In this document: one piece after another, positions 22,898-31,646 of the stretch
Layout of the letters: each line of letters starts with the position of its first letter
How positions within the stretch are numbered: the first letter of the stretch is position 1
Assembly: GCA_002270465.1 (NCBI GenBank)
Contig: NQOF01000006.1
Coordinates: 1 to 64,000, forward strand
Length of the DNA stretch: 64,000 nucleotides
Reading direction: 5' to 3'
Source of the DNA: Blautia hominis
GTDB taxonomy: Bacteria > Bacillota > Clostridia > Lachnospirales > Lachnospiraceae
Program-made: the position numbers and the translations under genes
Notes under the pieces: generated by a model
Seen by the model: the letters and a program-made list of their open reading frames with translations, nothing else
Told to the model about the DNA's origin: nothing
Databases searched by the model: none

Positions 22898-24169
22898 ATG
22901 TGTTATGATTTAATTATAATCGGTGGAGGCCCGGCAGGACTGGCGGCCGCTGTATCTGCGAGAAAAGAAGGGGTGGAAAACATCCTGATCCTGGAGCGTG
23001 ACAGGGAACTGGGCGGAATCTTAAACCAGTGTATCCACAATGGATTTGGTCTCCATACCTTTAAGGAGGAACTGACAGGGCCGGAATATGCATGGCGTTT
23101 TATTGCCCAGGTGGAAGAGATGGAGATTCCCTATAAACTGCACACTATGGTTCTGGATATCCGGGATGGGGAAGCATGCAAAACCGTTATGGCTATGAAC
23201 AGGGAGGACGGTCTTATGATGCTGGAGGCCCGCGCCGTGATCCTGGCTATGGGCTGCAGGGAGAGGCCAAGAGGCGCCCTGAATATTCCGGGTTACCGCC
23301 CCGCCGGTATTTACACTGCGGGAACAGCGCAGCGTCTGGTGAATATGGAGGGATATATGCCGGGCAGGGAAGTGGTGATCCTGGGCTCCGGTGATATTGG
23401 GCTGATCATGGCAAGGAGAATGACCCTGGAGGGTGCCAAGGTAAAAGTGGTGGCAGAGCTGATGCCCTTTTCCGGCGGCCTTCAGAGAAATATTGTACAA
23501 TGCCTGAATGACTTTGATATTCCGTTAAGACTCAGTCATACCGTGGTTGATATTCAGGGAAAGGAAAGAGTCACAGGGATCACCTTGGCGCAGGTGGATG
23601 AGAACCGGAAGCCGGTCCCAGGAACCGAGGAGTTTTACGCCTGCGACACATTGCTTCTTTCCTGCGGCCTGATCCCGGAAAATGAGTTGTCAGGAAAAAT
23701 AGGCGTGGAACTGTCCCGCGTCACCTCAGGCCCTGTGGTGAATGAAAGCCTGGAGACCAATGTGCCGGGTGTCTTTGCCTGCGGCAATGTGCTCCATGTA
23801 CATGACCTGGTAGACTATGTCTCCGAGGAGGCAGCAAGGGCCGGTGCCTGTGCGGCCGCGTATATCCGGGGAGAGAAGGAAAAAAGGGATGCAAGGTCGA
23901 TCCGGGTTTTGGCTGTGGATGGCGTGCGTTACACAGTGCCCCAGACCATCCGGCCTGCGTGTATGGAAGATACCCTTACCCTGCGTTTCCGGGTGGGCGG
24001 TGTTTACAGGGACTGTTATGTGAGTGTGTACCTGGGTGAGAGGCGGATCTGGCATAAGAAAAAGAGAAAGCTGGCACCCGGTGAGATGGAGCAGGTTGTA
24101 TTGAAAAGATCAGATTTGACAGACGATGAAAGTTTCGATAAGATTACTGTGAAAGTGGAGGAGGCATAG
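22898..24169 (+). CDS. NAD(P)/FAD-dependent oxidoreductase, partner of GlpA-like enzyme (423 aa)
   Basis: Pyridine nucleotide-disulfide oxidoreductase fold with two dinucleotide motifs: DLIIIGGGPAGLAAAVSAR (about 4-22) for FAD and VVILGSGDIGLIMARRM (about 156-172) for NAD(P), with GVFACGNVLHVHDLVDYVS near the end of the core and about 90 extra C-terminal residues. It lies 22 bases after the GlpA-like gene and two bases before the DUF1667 gene, the standard three-gene set in Clostridia. It probably passes electrons from the GlpA-like flavin to NAD(P) or a carrier. ATG at 22898 follows AGAGAGGAAAG. Confidence 0.88.
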   Translation: MCYDLIIIGGGPAGLAAAVSARKEGVENILILERDRELGGILNQCIHNGFGLHTFKEELTGPEYAWRFIAQVEEMEIPYKLHTMVLDIRDGEACKTVMAMNREDGLMMLEARAVILAMGCRERPRGALNIPGYRPAGIYTAGTAQRLVNMEGYMPGREVVILGSGDIGLIMARRMTLEGAKVKVVAELMPFSGGLQRNIVQCLNDFDIPLRLSHTVVDIQGKERVTGITLAQVDENRKPVPGTEEFYACDTLLLSCGLIPENELSGKIGVELSRVTSGPVVNESLETNVPGVFACGNVLHVHDLVDYVSEEAARAGACAAAYIRGEKEKRDARSIRVLAVDGVRYTVPQTIRPACMEDTLTLRFRVGGVYRDCYVSVYLGERRIWHKKKRKLAPGEMEQVVLKRSDLTDDESFDKITVKVEEA

Positions 24170-24171
24170 AG

Positions 24172-24537
24172 ATGGAAACGAGAGAATTGATTTGCATTAA
24201 TTGTCCTCTGGGATGCAGTCTTACTGTTACAATGGAAAACGGAGCTGTGAAAAAGGTGGAGGGAAACACCTGCAAAAAGGGTGAAGCTTACGGAAAAAAA
24301 GAGGTGACCAACCCCACCAGGATTGTCACGTCCTCTGTCCGTGTAGCCGGAGGCACCCTTCCGGTGGTATCCGTCAAGACAGCCTCCGATATTCCAAAAG
24401 GAAAGATTTATGACTGCGCAGAAGCTTTAAGAGCCGTCCGGATGAACGCCCCGGTACATATTGGAGATGTGGTGCTTAGAAATGTGTGCGGAACCGGTGT
24501 GGATATCATTGCCACAAAAAATATACCGGCGGTATAA
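24172..24537 (+). CDS. DUF1667-family protein (121 aa)
   Basis: Small partner of GlpA-like oxidoreductases. CINCPLGCSLTV (about residues 7-18) has C-x2-C-x3-C spacing like the N-terminal Fe-S motif of molybdopterin oxidoreductases, followed by GNTCKKGEAYGKKEVTNPTRIVTSSV (a fourth Cys near residue 35). The C-terminal half is a beta-rich domain. Likely an iron-sulfur electron-transfer or assembly subunit. It starts two bases after the upstream stop. The family is known almost only from this operon context. Confidence 0.88.
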   Translation: METRELICINCPLGCSLTVTMENGAVKKVEGNTCKKGEAYGKKEVTNPTRIVTSSVRVAGGTLPVVSVKTASDIPKGKIYDCAEALRAVRMNAPVHIGDVVLRNVCGTGVDIIATKNIPAV

Positions 24538-24566
24538 AAAGAACGAAGATTTACAAGGAGAAGAAA

Positions 24567-25391
24567 ATGCTGACAGATAAGAACGGTAAAAATGCAGAAA
24601 GCCTGAGAGACAAGGAGCTATATCTTCTGGATATGGATGGGACGATTTATAATGAAGATGAAATATTTGAGGGAACACTGGATTTCCTGGATGAGATCGA
24701 GAGAAGAGGCGGACAGTACATCTTTATCACCAACAATTCCTCCAAGTCGGTAAACGACTATGTGGAGAAGGTATCTAAGATGGGGATCCGGGCAGGATAT
24801 GAGAATTTCTACACATCCAGCCAGGCAACTGCTATGTATATCAATGAAAATTATCCGGGACAGGTGGTATACTGCATGGGAACCCGTTCCCTGGTAAATG
24901 AGCTGCGTGAGGCCGGCATACAGGTAGTCACAGAGGTGGATGACAGGGCCACGGTTGTACTCATTGGATTTGATACGGAAAATACCTCTGAGAAAATCAG
25001 AAATACATGCATTATGCTGGGCAGGGATGTGGTATATCTGGCTACAAATCCTGATTTTGTATGCCCGGTGAGCTTTGGTTATATCCCGGACTGTGGCTCT
25101 ATGAGCATAATGCTGAAAAATGCCACAGGAAAAGAACCATTTTTTATTGGTAAACCTGAGCCGATTATGGTAAACTGTGTATTAAAGAAGCTGGACATGA
25201 GGGCAGAGGATGCTGTCATTATTGGTGACCGGCTCTACACAGATATTAAAACCGGAGTGAAAGCCGGGGTGGATACCATCTGTGTGCTTTCCGGTGAAGC
25301 GACTACACAGGACATAGAAGAAGGAGATGTAAAGCCAACCTATGTCTTTGACAGCGTAAAAGAGATCTATGAGGGACTGACAGAAGCATGA
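24567..25391 (+). CDS. HAD-IIA family phosphatase (NagD/glycerol-phosphate phosphatase-like, 274 aa)
   Basis: Cytoplasmic haloacid dehalogenase-type phosphatase with a class IIA cap. Motif I LYLLDMDGTIYNED (Asp pair near residues 21-23), motif II FITNNSSKSV (about 55-64), motif III Lys region KPEPIMVNCVLKK, motif IV VIIGDRLYTDIKTGVKAG. Relatives dephosphorylate sugar or glycerol phosphates. Location as the last gene of the glp operon suggests glycerol 3-phosphate or a related toxic phosphate. ATG at 24567 follows AAGGAGAAG; the longer frame to 24486 overlaps DUF1667. Its stop overlaps sfsA (ATGA). Confidence 0.88.
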   Translation: MLTDKNGKNAESLRDKELYLLDMDGTIYNEDEIFEGTLDFLDEIERRGGQYIFITNNSSKSVNDYVEKVSKMGIRAGYENFYTSSQATAMYINENYPGQVVYCMGTRSLVNELREAGIQVVTEVDDRATVVLIGFDTENTSEKIRNTCIMLGRDVVYLATNPDFVCPVSFGYIPDCGSMSIMLKNATGKEPFFIGKPEPIMVNCVLKKLDMRAEDAVIIGDRLYTDIKTGVKAGVDTICVLSGEATTQDIEEGDVKPTYVFDSVKEIYEGLTEA

Positions 25392-26071
25392 GATATAAGA
25401 ATATCAGGGAAGGGCGCTTTGTAAGCCGCCCCAACCGTTTTATTGCCCGTGTGGAGATTGACGGGCAGGAAGAGATCTGTCACGTGAAAAACACTGGAAG
25501 GTGCCGGGAATTATTAGTTCCCGGCGCCTCTGTTTTTCTGGAGAAAAGTGACAAAAAAGAACGTAAAACAGCATATGACCTGATAGCCGTGAGAAAGGGA
25601 GAACGCCTGATCAATATGGATTCCCAGATTCCCAACCGGGTGGTGGAGGAGTGGCTGCGAAAAGGAAATCTCCTTGGGGAGGGCGCCTATATCCGGCCGG
25701 AGACAAAATACGGAAATTCCCGGTTTGACCTGTACATGGAACAGGGGGAACGGAAAATCTTCATGGAAGTAAAAGGCGTGACTCTTGAGGAGGATGGGAT
25801 TGTCCGCTTTCCGGACGCGCCCACCGAGCGAGGCATCAAGCACATAAAGGAACTGTGCCAATGTATAAAAGACGGCTATGAGGCGTATATTATGTTTGTT
25901 ATCCAGATGAAGGACGTGAAATACTTTGAGCCTAACAAAAGGACGCACGAGGCGTTTGCCCAGGCACTTTTGGAGGCAGAACAGGCAGGTGTACATGTAC
26001 TGGCCTATGACTGTTTGGTAGAACCGGACGCCATTTGTCTTGGGGAACCGGTGGAGGTGCAGCTTTTATGA
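25388..26071 (+). CDS. sfsA: DNA/RNA nuclease SfsA
   Basis: SfsA family (sugar fermentation stimulation protein), now viewed as a PD-(D/E)XK-like nuclease with an N-terminal OB fold. Seen: GRFVSRPNRFIARVEIDG and HVKNTGRCRELLVPG (OB part, residues 8-48), then NSRFDLYMEQGERKIFMEVKGVTLEEDG (about 110-137) with the D...ExK catalytic signature and FPDAPTERGIKHIKEL. Length 227 aa is normal. It overlaps the phosphatase stop and the mutY start by four bases each (ATGA), so all three are translationally coupled. Confidence 0.95.
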   Translation: MRYKNIREGRFVSRPNRFIARVEIDGQEEICHVKNTGRCRELLVPGASVFLEKSDKKERKTAYDLIAVRKGERLINMDSQIPNRVVEEWLRKGNLLGEGAYIRPETKYGNSRFDLYMEQGERKIFMEVKGVTLEEDGIVRFPDAPTERGIKHIKELCQCIKDGYEAYIMFVIQMKDVKYFEPNKRTHEAFAQALLEAEQAGVHVLAYDCLVEPDAICLGEPVEVQLL

Positions 26072-27120
26072 AACTGGAAGAGATAACAGAGCCTTTGCTT
26101 TCCTGGTATGAGGAGAACAAGCGGGATCTGCCCTGGCGGAGGGAACCGACACCGTATCATGTTTGGGTGTCGGAGATCATGCTGCAGCAGACCAGGGTGG
26201 AGGCTGTGAAAGACTATTACCGGCGGTTTCTCGCGGAACTTCCCGGAATCCGGGATTTGGCAGCCTGCCCGGAAAATAAACTCTTGAAATTGTGGGAGGG
26301 TTTGGGCTATTATAATCGTGTGAAAAATATGCAGAAGGCAGCAAAAGAGATCGTCGAAGAATACGGCGGGAATATTCCCCCGGATTATGAAAAGATTCTG
26401 GCGCTTCCTGGCATTGGCAGTTACACCGCAGGCGCTGTCTCCTCCATTGCCTTTGGTCTGAAAAAGCCGGCGGTGGACGGCAATGTACTGCGTGTCATTT
26501 CCCGGATCACAGAAAACGGGGAGGATATCCTAAAGCAGTCTGTAAAGCGGCGCGTGGAGCAGGAATTGGAAGCTGTCATGCCAGAGGACCGGCCGGGGGC
26601 CTTTAATCAAAGCCTCATGGAGCTGGGGGCTACGGTGTGTATACCGAACGGTATGGCAAAATGCGATGCCTGTCCTGTACGTCATCTGTGCGGCGCCCGG
26701 GCTCACGGTACGGTTCTGGATTTTCCGAAAAAAGCGGCGAAAAAACAGCGCCGGATTGAGGAAAAGACAGTCCTGCTCATACAAAACGGACAGGAATATG
26801 CTATTTGCAAGCGTCCGGATAAAGGGCTGTTGGCAGGTTTATATGAATTTCCAAATATGGAAGGGTGGCTTACCCAGGAGGAAGTGTTAAGTGCAGTGGA
26901 GGAATTAAAACTCATGCCCCTGCACATAAGGGCTGCCGGGGAAGCAAAGCATATTTTTTCGCATGTGGAGTGGCATATGAAAGGATATGTGGTAAAAGTT
27001 GCTACCACAGAGGAGAAAAAGGCAGGAAACCTGCTTTTTATCAATAAAAAAGAGTCGAAGGGAAAATACCCGATTCCCTCCGCTTTTTCCGCATATAGAA
27101 AATATATTGAGGAGGACTAA
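26068..27120 (+). CDS. mutY: A/G-specific adenine glycosylase MutY
   Basis: Base-excision repair enzyme that removes adenine opposite 8-oxoguanine. Seen: HVWVSEIMLQQTRVEAV (catalytic Glu), helix-hairpin-helix LPGIGSYTAGAVSSIAFG followed by KPAVDGNVLRVISR (catalytic Asp), the [4Fe-4S] loop C-x6-C-x2-C-x5-C (CIPNGMAKCDACPVRHLC, about 192-209), and a C-terminal NUDIX-like domain recognising 8-oxoG from about 230. 350 aa is normal. ATG at 26068 overlaps the sfsA stop; the frame to 26035 starts inside sfsA. Confidence 0.95.
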   Translation: MKLEEITEPLLSWYEENKRDLPWRREPTPYHVWVSEIMLQQTRVEAVKDYYRRFLAELPGIRDLAACPENKLLKLWEGLGYYNRVKNMQKAAKEIVEEYGGNIPPDYEKILALPGIGSYTAGAVSSIAFGLKKPAVDGNVLRVISRITENGEDILKQSVKRRVEQELEAVMPEDRPGAFNQSLMELGATVCIPNGMAKCDACPVRHLCGARAHGTVLDFPKKAAKKQRRIEEKTVLLIQNGQEYAICKRPDKGLLAGLYEFPNMEGWLTQEEVLSAVEELKLMPLHIRAAGEAKHIFSHVEWHMKGYVVKVATTEEKKAGNLLFINKKESKGKYPIPSAFSAYRKYIEED

Positions 27121-27124
27121 TTCA

Positions 27125-28141
27125 ATGAAATTATTGTCCGTTGCAGTTCCCTGTTATAATTCCCAGGCATACATGGAAAAATGCGTGGATTCCCTGCTGG
27201 AAGGCGGGGAGCAGGTGGAGATTTTGATCGTAGATGACGGGTCCGTGGATGACACGGCGAAAATTGCAGACGATTATGCTGCTAGATATCCCGGCATCGT
27301 GAAAGCCATTCACCAGGAGAACGGCGGCCATGGGGAGGCCGTGAACACAGGCCTTAAAAACGCAACCGGAATCTTTTTTAAAGTGGTGGACAGCGATGAC
27401 TGGGTGAACAAGGAGGCCTATGAAGCAATCCTGACAAAGCTTTCAGAGATTGTCGGCGGACCACAGACCTTGGATATGATGATCAGCAACTTTGTCTATG
27501 AAAAACAGGGCGCCAGACGGAAGAAAGTCATGCGTTATAAGAAATACCTGCCCCAGGGAAAGATCTTTACCTGGGAGGAGATCAGCAAAATGCCGGTGGG
27601 GAAATACATTCTGATGCATTCCGTGATCTATCGTACCGGACTGCTCAGAGAGTGCGGCCTGGAACTGCCGAAACACACCTTTTATGTGGACAACCTGTTT
27701 GTTTACCAGCCTCTTCCCTCGGTGAAGACCATGTACTATATGGATGTGAATTTTTACCGGTATTTTATCGGCAGGGAGGACCAGTCCGTTCATGAGGATG
27801 TCATGATACGCAGGATTGACCAGCAGCTTTTAGTGAACCGTCTCATGATTGATTCCGTGGCGGGAAAGAGGATCGGTGACAAGCATCTGCGGCAGTATCT
27901 TCTGAGATACCTGGACATCATCACTGCAGTATCCTCCATCATGCTGATCCGCTCCGGGACAGAGGAGAACCTGGAGAAGAAAAAAGATTTGTGGAAATAT
28001 TTGAGAAATGAGGATATCCATATTTACAGAAAGCTCCGTCTGGGCATTCTGGGCAGAAGTGTGAACCTGCCGGGATGGAGCGGGAGAAATATTTCTGTGG
28101 CGATCTATAAAGTGGTGCAGAAATTTTATGGGTTTAATTAA
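27125..28141 (+). CDS. Family 2 glycosyltransferase (338 aa)
   Basis: GT-A fold glycosyltransferase: LSVAVPCYNSQAYMEKCVDSLL at the N-terminus, ILIVDDGSVDDTAKIADDY, NGGHGEAVNTGLKNATG and the metal-binding VVDSDDWVNK (DxD region about 90-93). The C-terminal half lacks membrane segments, so it acts at the cytoplasmic face, perhaps on a cell-surface polysaccharide or glycolipid. It starts four bases after the mutY stop with AGGAGGAC as ribosome site and ends the operon at a strong terminator. Donor and acceptor unknown. Confidence 0.9.
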   Translation: MKLLSVAVPCYNSQAYMEKCVDSLLEGGEQVEILIVDDGSVDDTAKIADDYAARYPGIVKAIHQENGGHGEAVNTGLKNATGIFFKVVDSDDWVNKEAYEAILTKLSEIVGGPQTLDMMISNFVYEKQGARRKKVMRYKKYLPQGKIFTWEEISKMPVGKYILMHSVIYRTGLLRECGLELPKHTFYVDNLFVYQPLPSVKTMYYMDVNFYRYFIGREDQSVHEDVMIRRIDQQLLVNRLMIDSVAGKRIGDKHLRQYLLRYLDIITAVSSIMLIRSGTEENLEKKKDLWKYLRNEDIHIYRKLRLGILGRSVNLPGWSGRNISVAIYKVVQKFYGFN

Positions 28142-28173
28142 GGTGTCTGTCCGGGTATAGCAAACAGACAATG

Positions 28174-28225
28174 CCGGCATATAAAAAGGACGTTCCAAAA
28201 GCGGAACGTCCTTTTTATATGCCGG
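28174..28225. terminator. Bidirectional terminator, 23-bp perfect stem
   Basis: CCGGCATATAAAAAGGACGT opens the left arm (28174-28196) and its exact complement fills 28203-28225; loop AAAAGC. Between the converging glycosyltransferase and PAP2 genes. Confidence 0.9.
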
Positions 28226-28236
28226 GCCAAACGGCC

Positions 28237-28884
28237 TCATTTTACAAATGCGGGTTGTTTCTGCCGGGCCGGATGTGCTTTGTAGAACATCTGATAGCAG
28301 AACACATTCAGCGCAAACGCTGCTACCACATCCACCAGTGTATGCTGCTTTAAGAATACAGTAGCCATGACGATAAGTATGGTCAGAAGCAGGGTACTGC
28401 CAAGCAGTATGGGATGCTTTCTTGCTTTTGCGTTTTTGAAAACTGCTGTGCAGCAGGCCACGGAATTGAATACATGGATGCTGGGCAGTATATTAGTAGG
28501 AGTGTCGATCCGGTATAAATGCCTCACCAGTTCAATGAAGATGCTGTCACCGGTAAGCTTGGGACGCAGGTCCTGCCCATTGGGGTAAATGTAGGAGATG
28601 ACGAGAAACAGTGTCATACCCACTCCAAGGGTAAAGATCAGTTGGTAAAATTCCCGTTTGCTGTCATTAAAAAAAGAAAAGTACAAAACAGTGACCGCGA
28701 TGTAGGCGAACCACAGCAGATACGGGACGATGAAATATTCACAGAAAGGGATATAATCATCAATCTTCATATGGATGATATGGGGCCGGACATCGCGCTG
28801 TTCCAGGTACTGGAAAGCTGTAAGGTAAATGATGCCGTATACCGGAATGATCCAGGTGTGTTTATATTTTTTCAGCAGATTCAT
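28237..28884 (-). CDS. PAP2-family membrane phosphatase (215 aa)
   Basis: Six membrane segments and the PAP2 signature: motif 2 LPSIHVFNSVACC (Ser-x2-His, about 135-140) and motif 3 LKQHTLVDVVAA (His...Asp, about 184-195). Motif 1 near YPNGQDLRPKL is degenerate, as in Aur1/Ipt1-like inositol-phosphotransferase relatives. It would remove phosphate from a lipid such as phosphatidate or undecaprenyl diphosphate at the outer membrane face. ATG at 28884 follows AAAGAAGGTGA. It is the last gene of a lipid-kinase/GDPD/PAP2 set on this strand. Confidence 0.85.
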   Translation of the reverse strand: MNLLKKYKHTWIIPVYGIIYLTAFQYLEQRDVRPHIIHMKIDDYIPFCEYFIVPYLLWFAYIAVTVLYFSFFNDSKREFYQLIFTLGVGMTLFLVISYIYPNGQDLRPKLTGDSIFIELVRHLYRIDTPTNILPSIHVFNSVACCTAVFKNAKARKHPILLGSTLLLTILIVMATVFLKQHTLVDVVAAFALNVFCYQMFYKAHPARQKQPAFVK

Positions 28885-29021
28885 AAAATCACCTTCTTTT
28901 CGATGCCAAAGCCTTTCTTTATCCTGCCCATTATAGCACAGGAAAATCAAGATAACAATGGGATTTACAGTAAATTCAGAAAAGCTTCACATCCAATTCA
29001 CACTCTGAAAAAACTGTCCGG

Positions 29022-29855
29022 TTATGCCTGTTTACGTGGAAGAAAACTGTCAAAAATGACGGAATCAAAACGTTTTTTACACGTTTCATAAGCCTCCGGT
29101 GTGCGCAGTGTCCAGGCAAAAACAGGGGTTTTGTAGAGATGGCGGACCAGGCAGAAGCTCAGGTTGCGGCTGTCCTTATAGCAGTAAGCAATAAAGTCGG
29201 GACGCCCGATGCAGTTGGTGAGCAGGTGTTTTACCAAAAAACTCAGCACATATCCGCCCTCAGCCACCGGGCTTGTCAGGTTGGAGGAGAGCTGCCCTCT
29301 TACCACTCCGGGCCGGTTGCGCCGGTACCAGAAAAGCGCCAGGGAATTAAAAGATTCAATACAGTAACTGCCTTTATATCCCTCTAACAGTTTATCCACA
29401 AGAGCACAGGGATATGTGTGGTGGGAGTGAAGTTTTATCTCGATCAGTAAAGGGACCCGGCCATCCACCAGTTTCAGTACATCTGAAAACAGAGGGATCT
29501 TTTCTCCGGTGTTCTGCAGAAAGAGCTTTTGCAGTTCCTCATAGGTCTTTGTCTCCAGAGGCAGGTCAATGCCGCACATGCGGCCCAGTGTATAATCGTG
29601 GAAAACCACGATCTTGTTGTCTTTTGTAACCTGAACATCCAGCTCAATGGGATATCCGCACAGGACTGCCCGTTCAAAGGCGGGCATGGAGTTCTCCGGA
29701 ATGCCTTCTTTTAGGTCAAATAATCCTCTATGTGCAAAGAGTCTGTGCATAAAGGCCCGAGTTTGGGATTTTCTTGTAAAACGCGGCATAATACAGTAAA
29801 AATAAAGTAAAAAACCGAGAAGTACAATGGCAGTCATTATCAGCAGTAATTTCAT
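29022..29855 (-). CDS. Glycerophosphodiester phosphodiesterase (277 aa)
   Basis: GDPD TIM barrel with an N-terminal membrane anchor (about 1-24) that places the enzyme at the membrane. Catalytic motifs: FAHRGLFDLKEGIPENSMPAFERAV (His at about 42, Glu-Asn), IELDVQVTKDNKIVVFHDYTLGRM (ExD and His). It hydrolyses glycerophosphodiesters, or the polyglycerophosphate of teichoic acid, to glycerol 3-phosphate, which would feed the GlpP-controlled operon elsewhere in the window. ATG at 29855 follows GAAAGAAGG. The lipid kinase gene ends 18 bases upstream. Confidence 0.92.
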   Translation of the reverse strand: MKLLLIMTAIVLLGFLLYFYCIMPRFTRKSQTRAFMHRLFAHRGLFDLKEGIPENSMPAFERAVLCGYPIELDVQVTKDNKIVVFHDYTLGRMCGIDLPLETKTYEELQKLFLQNTGEKIPLFSDVLKLVDGRVPLLIEIKLHSHHTYPCALVDKLLEGYKGSYCIESFNSLALFWYRRNRPGVVRGQLSSNLTSPVAEGGYVLSFLVKHLLTNCIGRPDFIAYCYKDSRNLSFCLVRHLYKTPVFAWTLRTPEAYETCKKRFDSVIFDSFLPRKQA

Positions 29856-29873
29856 AAGTAAACCTTCTTTCAA

Positions 29874-30797
29874 CTATCCGGTGATGACAGAGATCTGTTC
29901 CGGCGCGGTTCTCAGGGAAAGAGAACGTCTGAATCCAAAAGATTCCCCGTCACAGTGTACAGGAAGAGGACGCCGGCTGATGATTTCCACCACATGCCCC
30001 TGTTCTATCTGTATGCCTTTAAACCATATGTGTTTCCCAATAAATGCAGTGGGCAGCATGGTAATGATTTTCAGTTTGGAGAGTTTTCCGGCTACACAAA
30101 TGTGGATCTTGCCGTCAGAGTAATCTGCATCCGGGCAGAATTTACAGCCTCCCCCCTCATATTTCAGATTCATGCCCGCAACAAAAAAACAGCGGGGAAA
30201 ACGGGAGATCTTTTTCTTGTCCAGCCTGATATCCACAGGACAGGGGCGGTACAGAAACAATTGTTTCAGGGCGATAGCCGCATAAGTAAGCTTGCCCAGG
30301 TGGTATCTGTTCAGAAGATCCTTGAGGCCGGAATGCAGAGCTTCATGACAGATGGAGGCGTCAAATCCTATGCCGGCACTGATGAGAAAATACCGCTTTT
30401 CTTTCTCCGACTGTGCGATGCCAATATCCATCTTTTCAATACATGCGGGGGCCAGGATCTGCTCCACAGCTTTTTCAGTATCTTTCGTAAGCCCAAGGCC
30501 TCTGGCAAAATCATTGCCGGAGCCTGTGGGAATATAGCCCAGAGTGATATGGGTGTATACTGTTTTTACAAGACCGTTTATCACCTCATTCGCTGTGCCG
30601 TCTCCGCCTACAACAACCAATGTACAGGGGATAGAAAGGGCGGCTATCTGATGTGCCAGCTCGGCGGCGTGTCCCTGCCGCTGGGTAAAATAGGCCTCGT
30701 ATTCCAGGTTTTCCTCATCCAGACGCTTTTTTACGTTGTCCCAGATTTCCTGTCCTTTGCCGGATCGGGAGCGGGGATTGATGATAAAATAGTACAT
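29874..30797 (-). CDS. Diacylglycerol/lipid kinase, YegS-DagK family (307 aa)
   Basis: Starts MYYFIINPRSRSGKGQEIW with the nucleotide-binding NPxSGxG motif, continues with VVGGDGTANEVINGL (about 59-73), the GGDGT signature, and YIPTGSGNDFARGLGL (about 88-103). Phosphorylates diacylglycerol or a related lipid in the cytoplasm at the membrane. The ATG at 30797 has AAGGAGAAGC upstream; in-frame ATG codons at 30818 and 30848 lack such a site. First gene of the lipid operon (kinase, GDPD, PAP2). A 143-bp palindromic element lies about 90 bases upstream. Confidence 0.92.
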   Translation of the reverse strand: MYYFIINPRSRSGKGQEIWDNVKKRLDEENLEYEAYFTQRQGHAAELAHQIAALSIPCTLVVVGGDGTANEVINGLVKTVYTHITLGYIPTGSGNDFARGLGLTKDTEKAVEQILAPACIEKMDIGIAQSEKEKRYFLISAGIGFDASICHEALHSGLKDLLNRYHLGKLTYAAIALKQLFLYRPCPVDIRLDKKKISRFPRCFFVAGMNLKYEGGGCKFCPDADYSDGKIHICVAGKLSKLKIITMLPTAFIGKHIWFKGIQIEQGHVVEIISRRPLPVHCDGESFGFRRSLSLRTAPEQISVITG

Positions 30798-30886
30798 ACG
30801 CTTCTCCTTCTTTGCCATTATTGTAGCAGTTTCCCGTTGTGAGGACAAGTAAAATATGATATGATAAAAAAAGCAGATACATGGTG

Positions 30887-31029
30887 GTTACTGTACACAG
30901 GCCACTGTACCGGGAGGCGTTTTCATGCCGGAAGCATGAAAATCCCGAGGCAGCCAGCGCGATATGGGGCAGAATGCTCCATATCTGTGCATCGCGAAGC
31001 GTGTTACTGGACACGGAGTGTACAGTAAC
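30887..31029. mobile_element. 143-bp MITE-like element, family A, copy 1
   Basis: Perfect 12-bp terminal inverted repeats GTTACTGTACAC / GTGTACAGTAAC, no reading frame, inner hairpins (TTTTCATGC/GCATGAAAA; GATATGG/CCATATC; CGCGAT/ATCGCG). Flanked by an exact 8-bp direct repeat ACATGGTG (30879-30886 and 31030-31037). Identical to the copy at 58513-58655 except at base 9 from each end, where A/T and T/A changes keep the pairing. Confidence 0.92.
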
Positions 31030-31105
31030 ACATGGTGCAGCCAGCCACAGAGTGGGCAGCAGCAAATACTGTGATCATACAGACAGCTGAAAGGAGTTAA
31101 GATAC

Positions 31106-31576
31106 ATGGACAACGAATTTGTAACATTTACTATAGGAAAGAAGAAACATATTGCATTGATCGCGCATGACAATGAAAAGCCGAAGCTGATAGAATGGTG
31201 CAGAGAGAATTATGATATACTGAAGAACCACAGCCTTTACGGGACAGGCACTACCGCAAGGCTGATCGCAGACAAGGCCGGCCTGCGCGTCAAGGGATAC
31301 AACAGCGGCCCTCTGGGCGGTGACCAGCAGATTGGCGCCAAGATTGTGGAGGGTGTCATTGATTTTGTAGTGTTCTTCTCAGACCCTCTGACAGCACAGC
31401 CACATGACCCTGATGTGAAGGCACTTATGCGTATCGCGCAGGTATACGACATTCCCATGGCGATCAACAAGGCTACAGCAGATTTTATGATCCATTCTCA
31501 GTTTATGGATGGAGAATATGACCATGAAGTAATCAACTTTAAAAAGAATGTGGAGAAACGTGCAGACTCCATGTGA
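31106..31576 (+). CDS. mgsA: Methylglyoxal synthase
   Basis: Converts dihydroxyacetone phosphate to methylglyoxal and phosphate, a relief route when sugar phosphates build up. Active-site residues are visible: IALIAHDNEK (His21, Asp22), GTGTTARLI (phosphate-binding, about 46-54), GPLGGDQQIGA (Asp73, catalytic base), FFSDPLTAQPHDPDVKAL (Asp93, His100, Asp102). 156 aa is a usual length; the C-terminal extension after NKATADFMI is normal in Firmicutes. ATG at 31106 follows GAAAGGAGTT. Single-gene unit with a strong terminator; a repeat element lies 76 bases upstream. Confidence 0.95.
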   Translation: MDNEFVTFTIGKKKHIALIAHDNEKPKLIEWCRENYDILKNHSLYGTGTTARLIADKAGLRVKGYNSGPLGGDQQIGAKIVEGVIDFVVFFSDPLTAQPHDPDVKALMRIAQVYDIPMAINKATADFMIHSQFMDGEYDHEVINFKKNVEKRADSM

Positions 31577-31604
31577 GGTGATATGATTTTTATTATAGGA
31601 TAGG

Positions 31605-31646
31605 AAAAGATGTCTTCCTGCTTTGCGGCAGAAGACATCTTTTTTT
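31605..31646 (+). terminator. Terminator of mgsA
   Basis: AAAAGATGTCTTC pairs with GAAGACATCTTTT and is followed by T. A hairpin of nearly the same sequence ends the sugar operon at 39377. Confidence 0.9.

Noticed and set aside
29955-30842. Plus-strand ORF of 295 codons opposite the lipid kinase
   Set aside because: The opposite strand has GGDGT and NPxSGxG motifs and a good ribosome site; this frame has neither.
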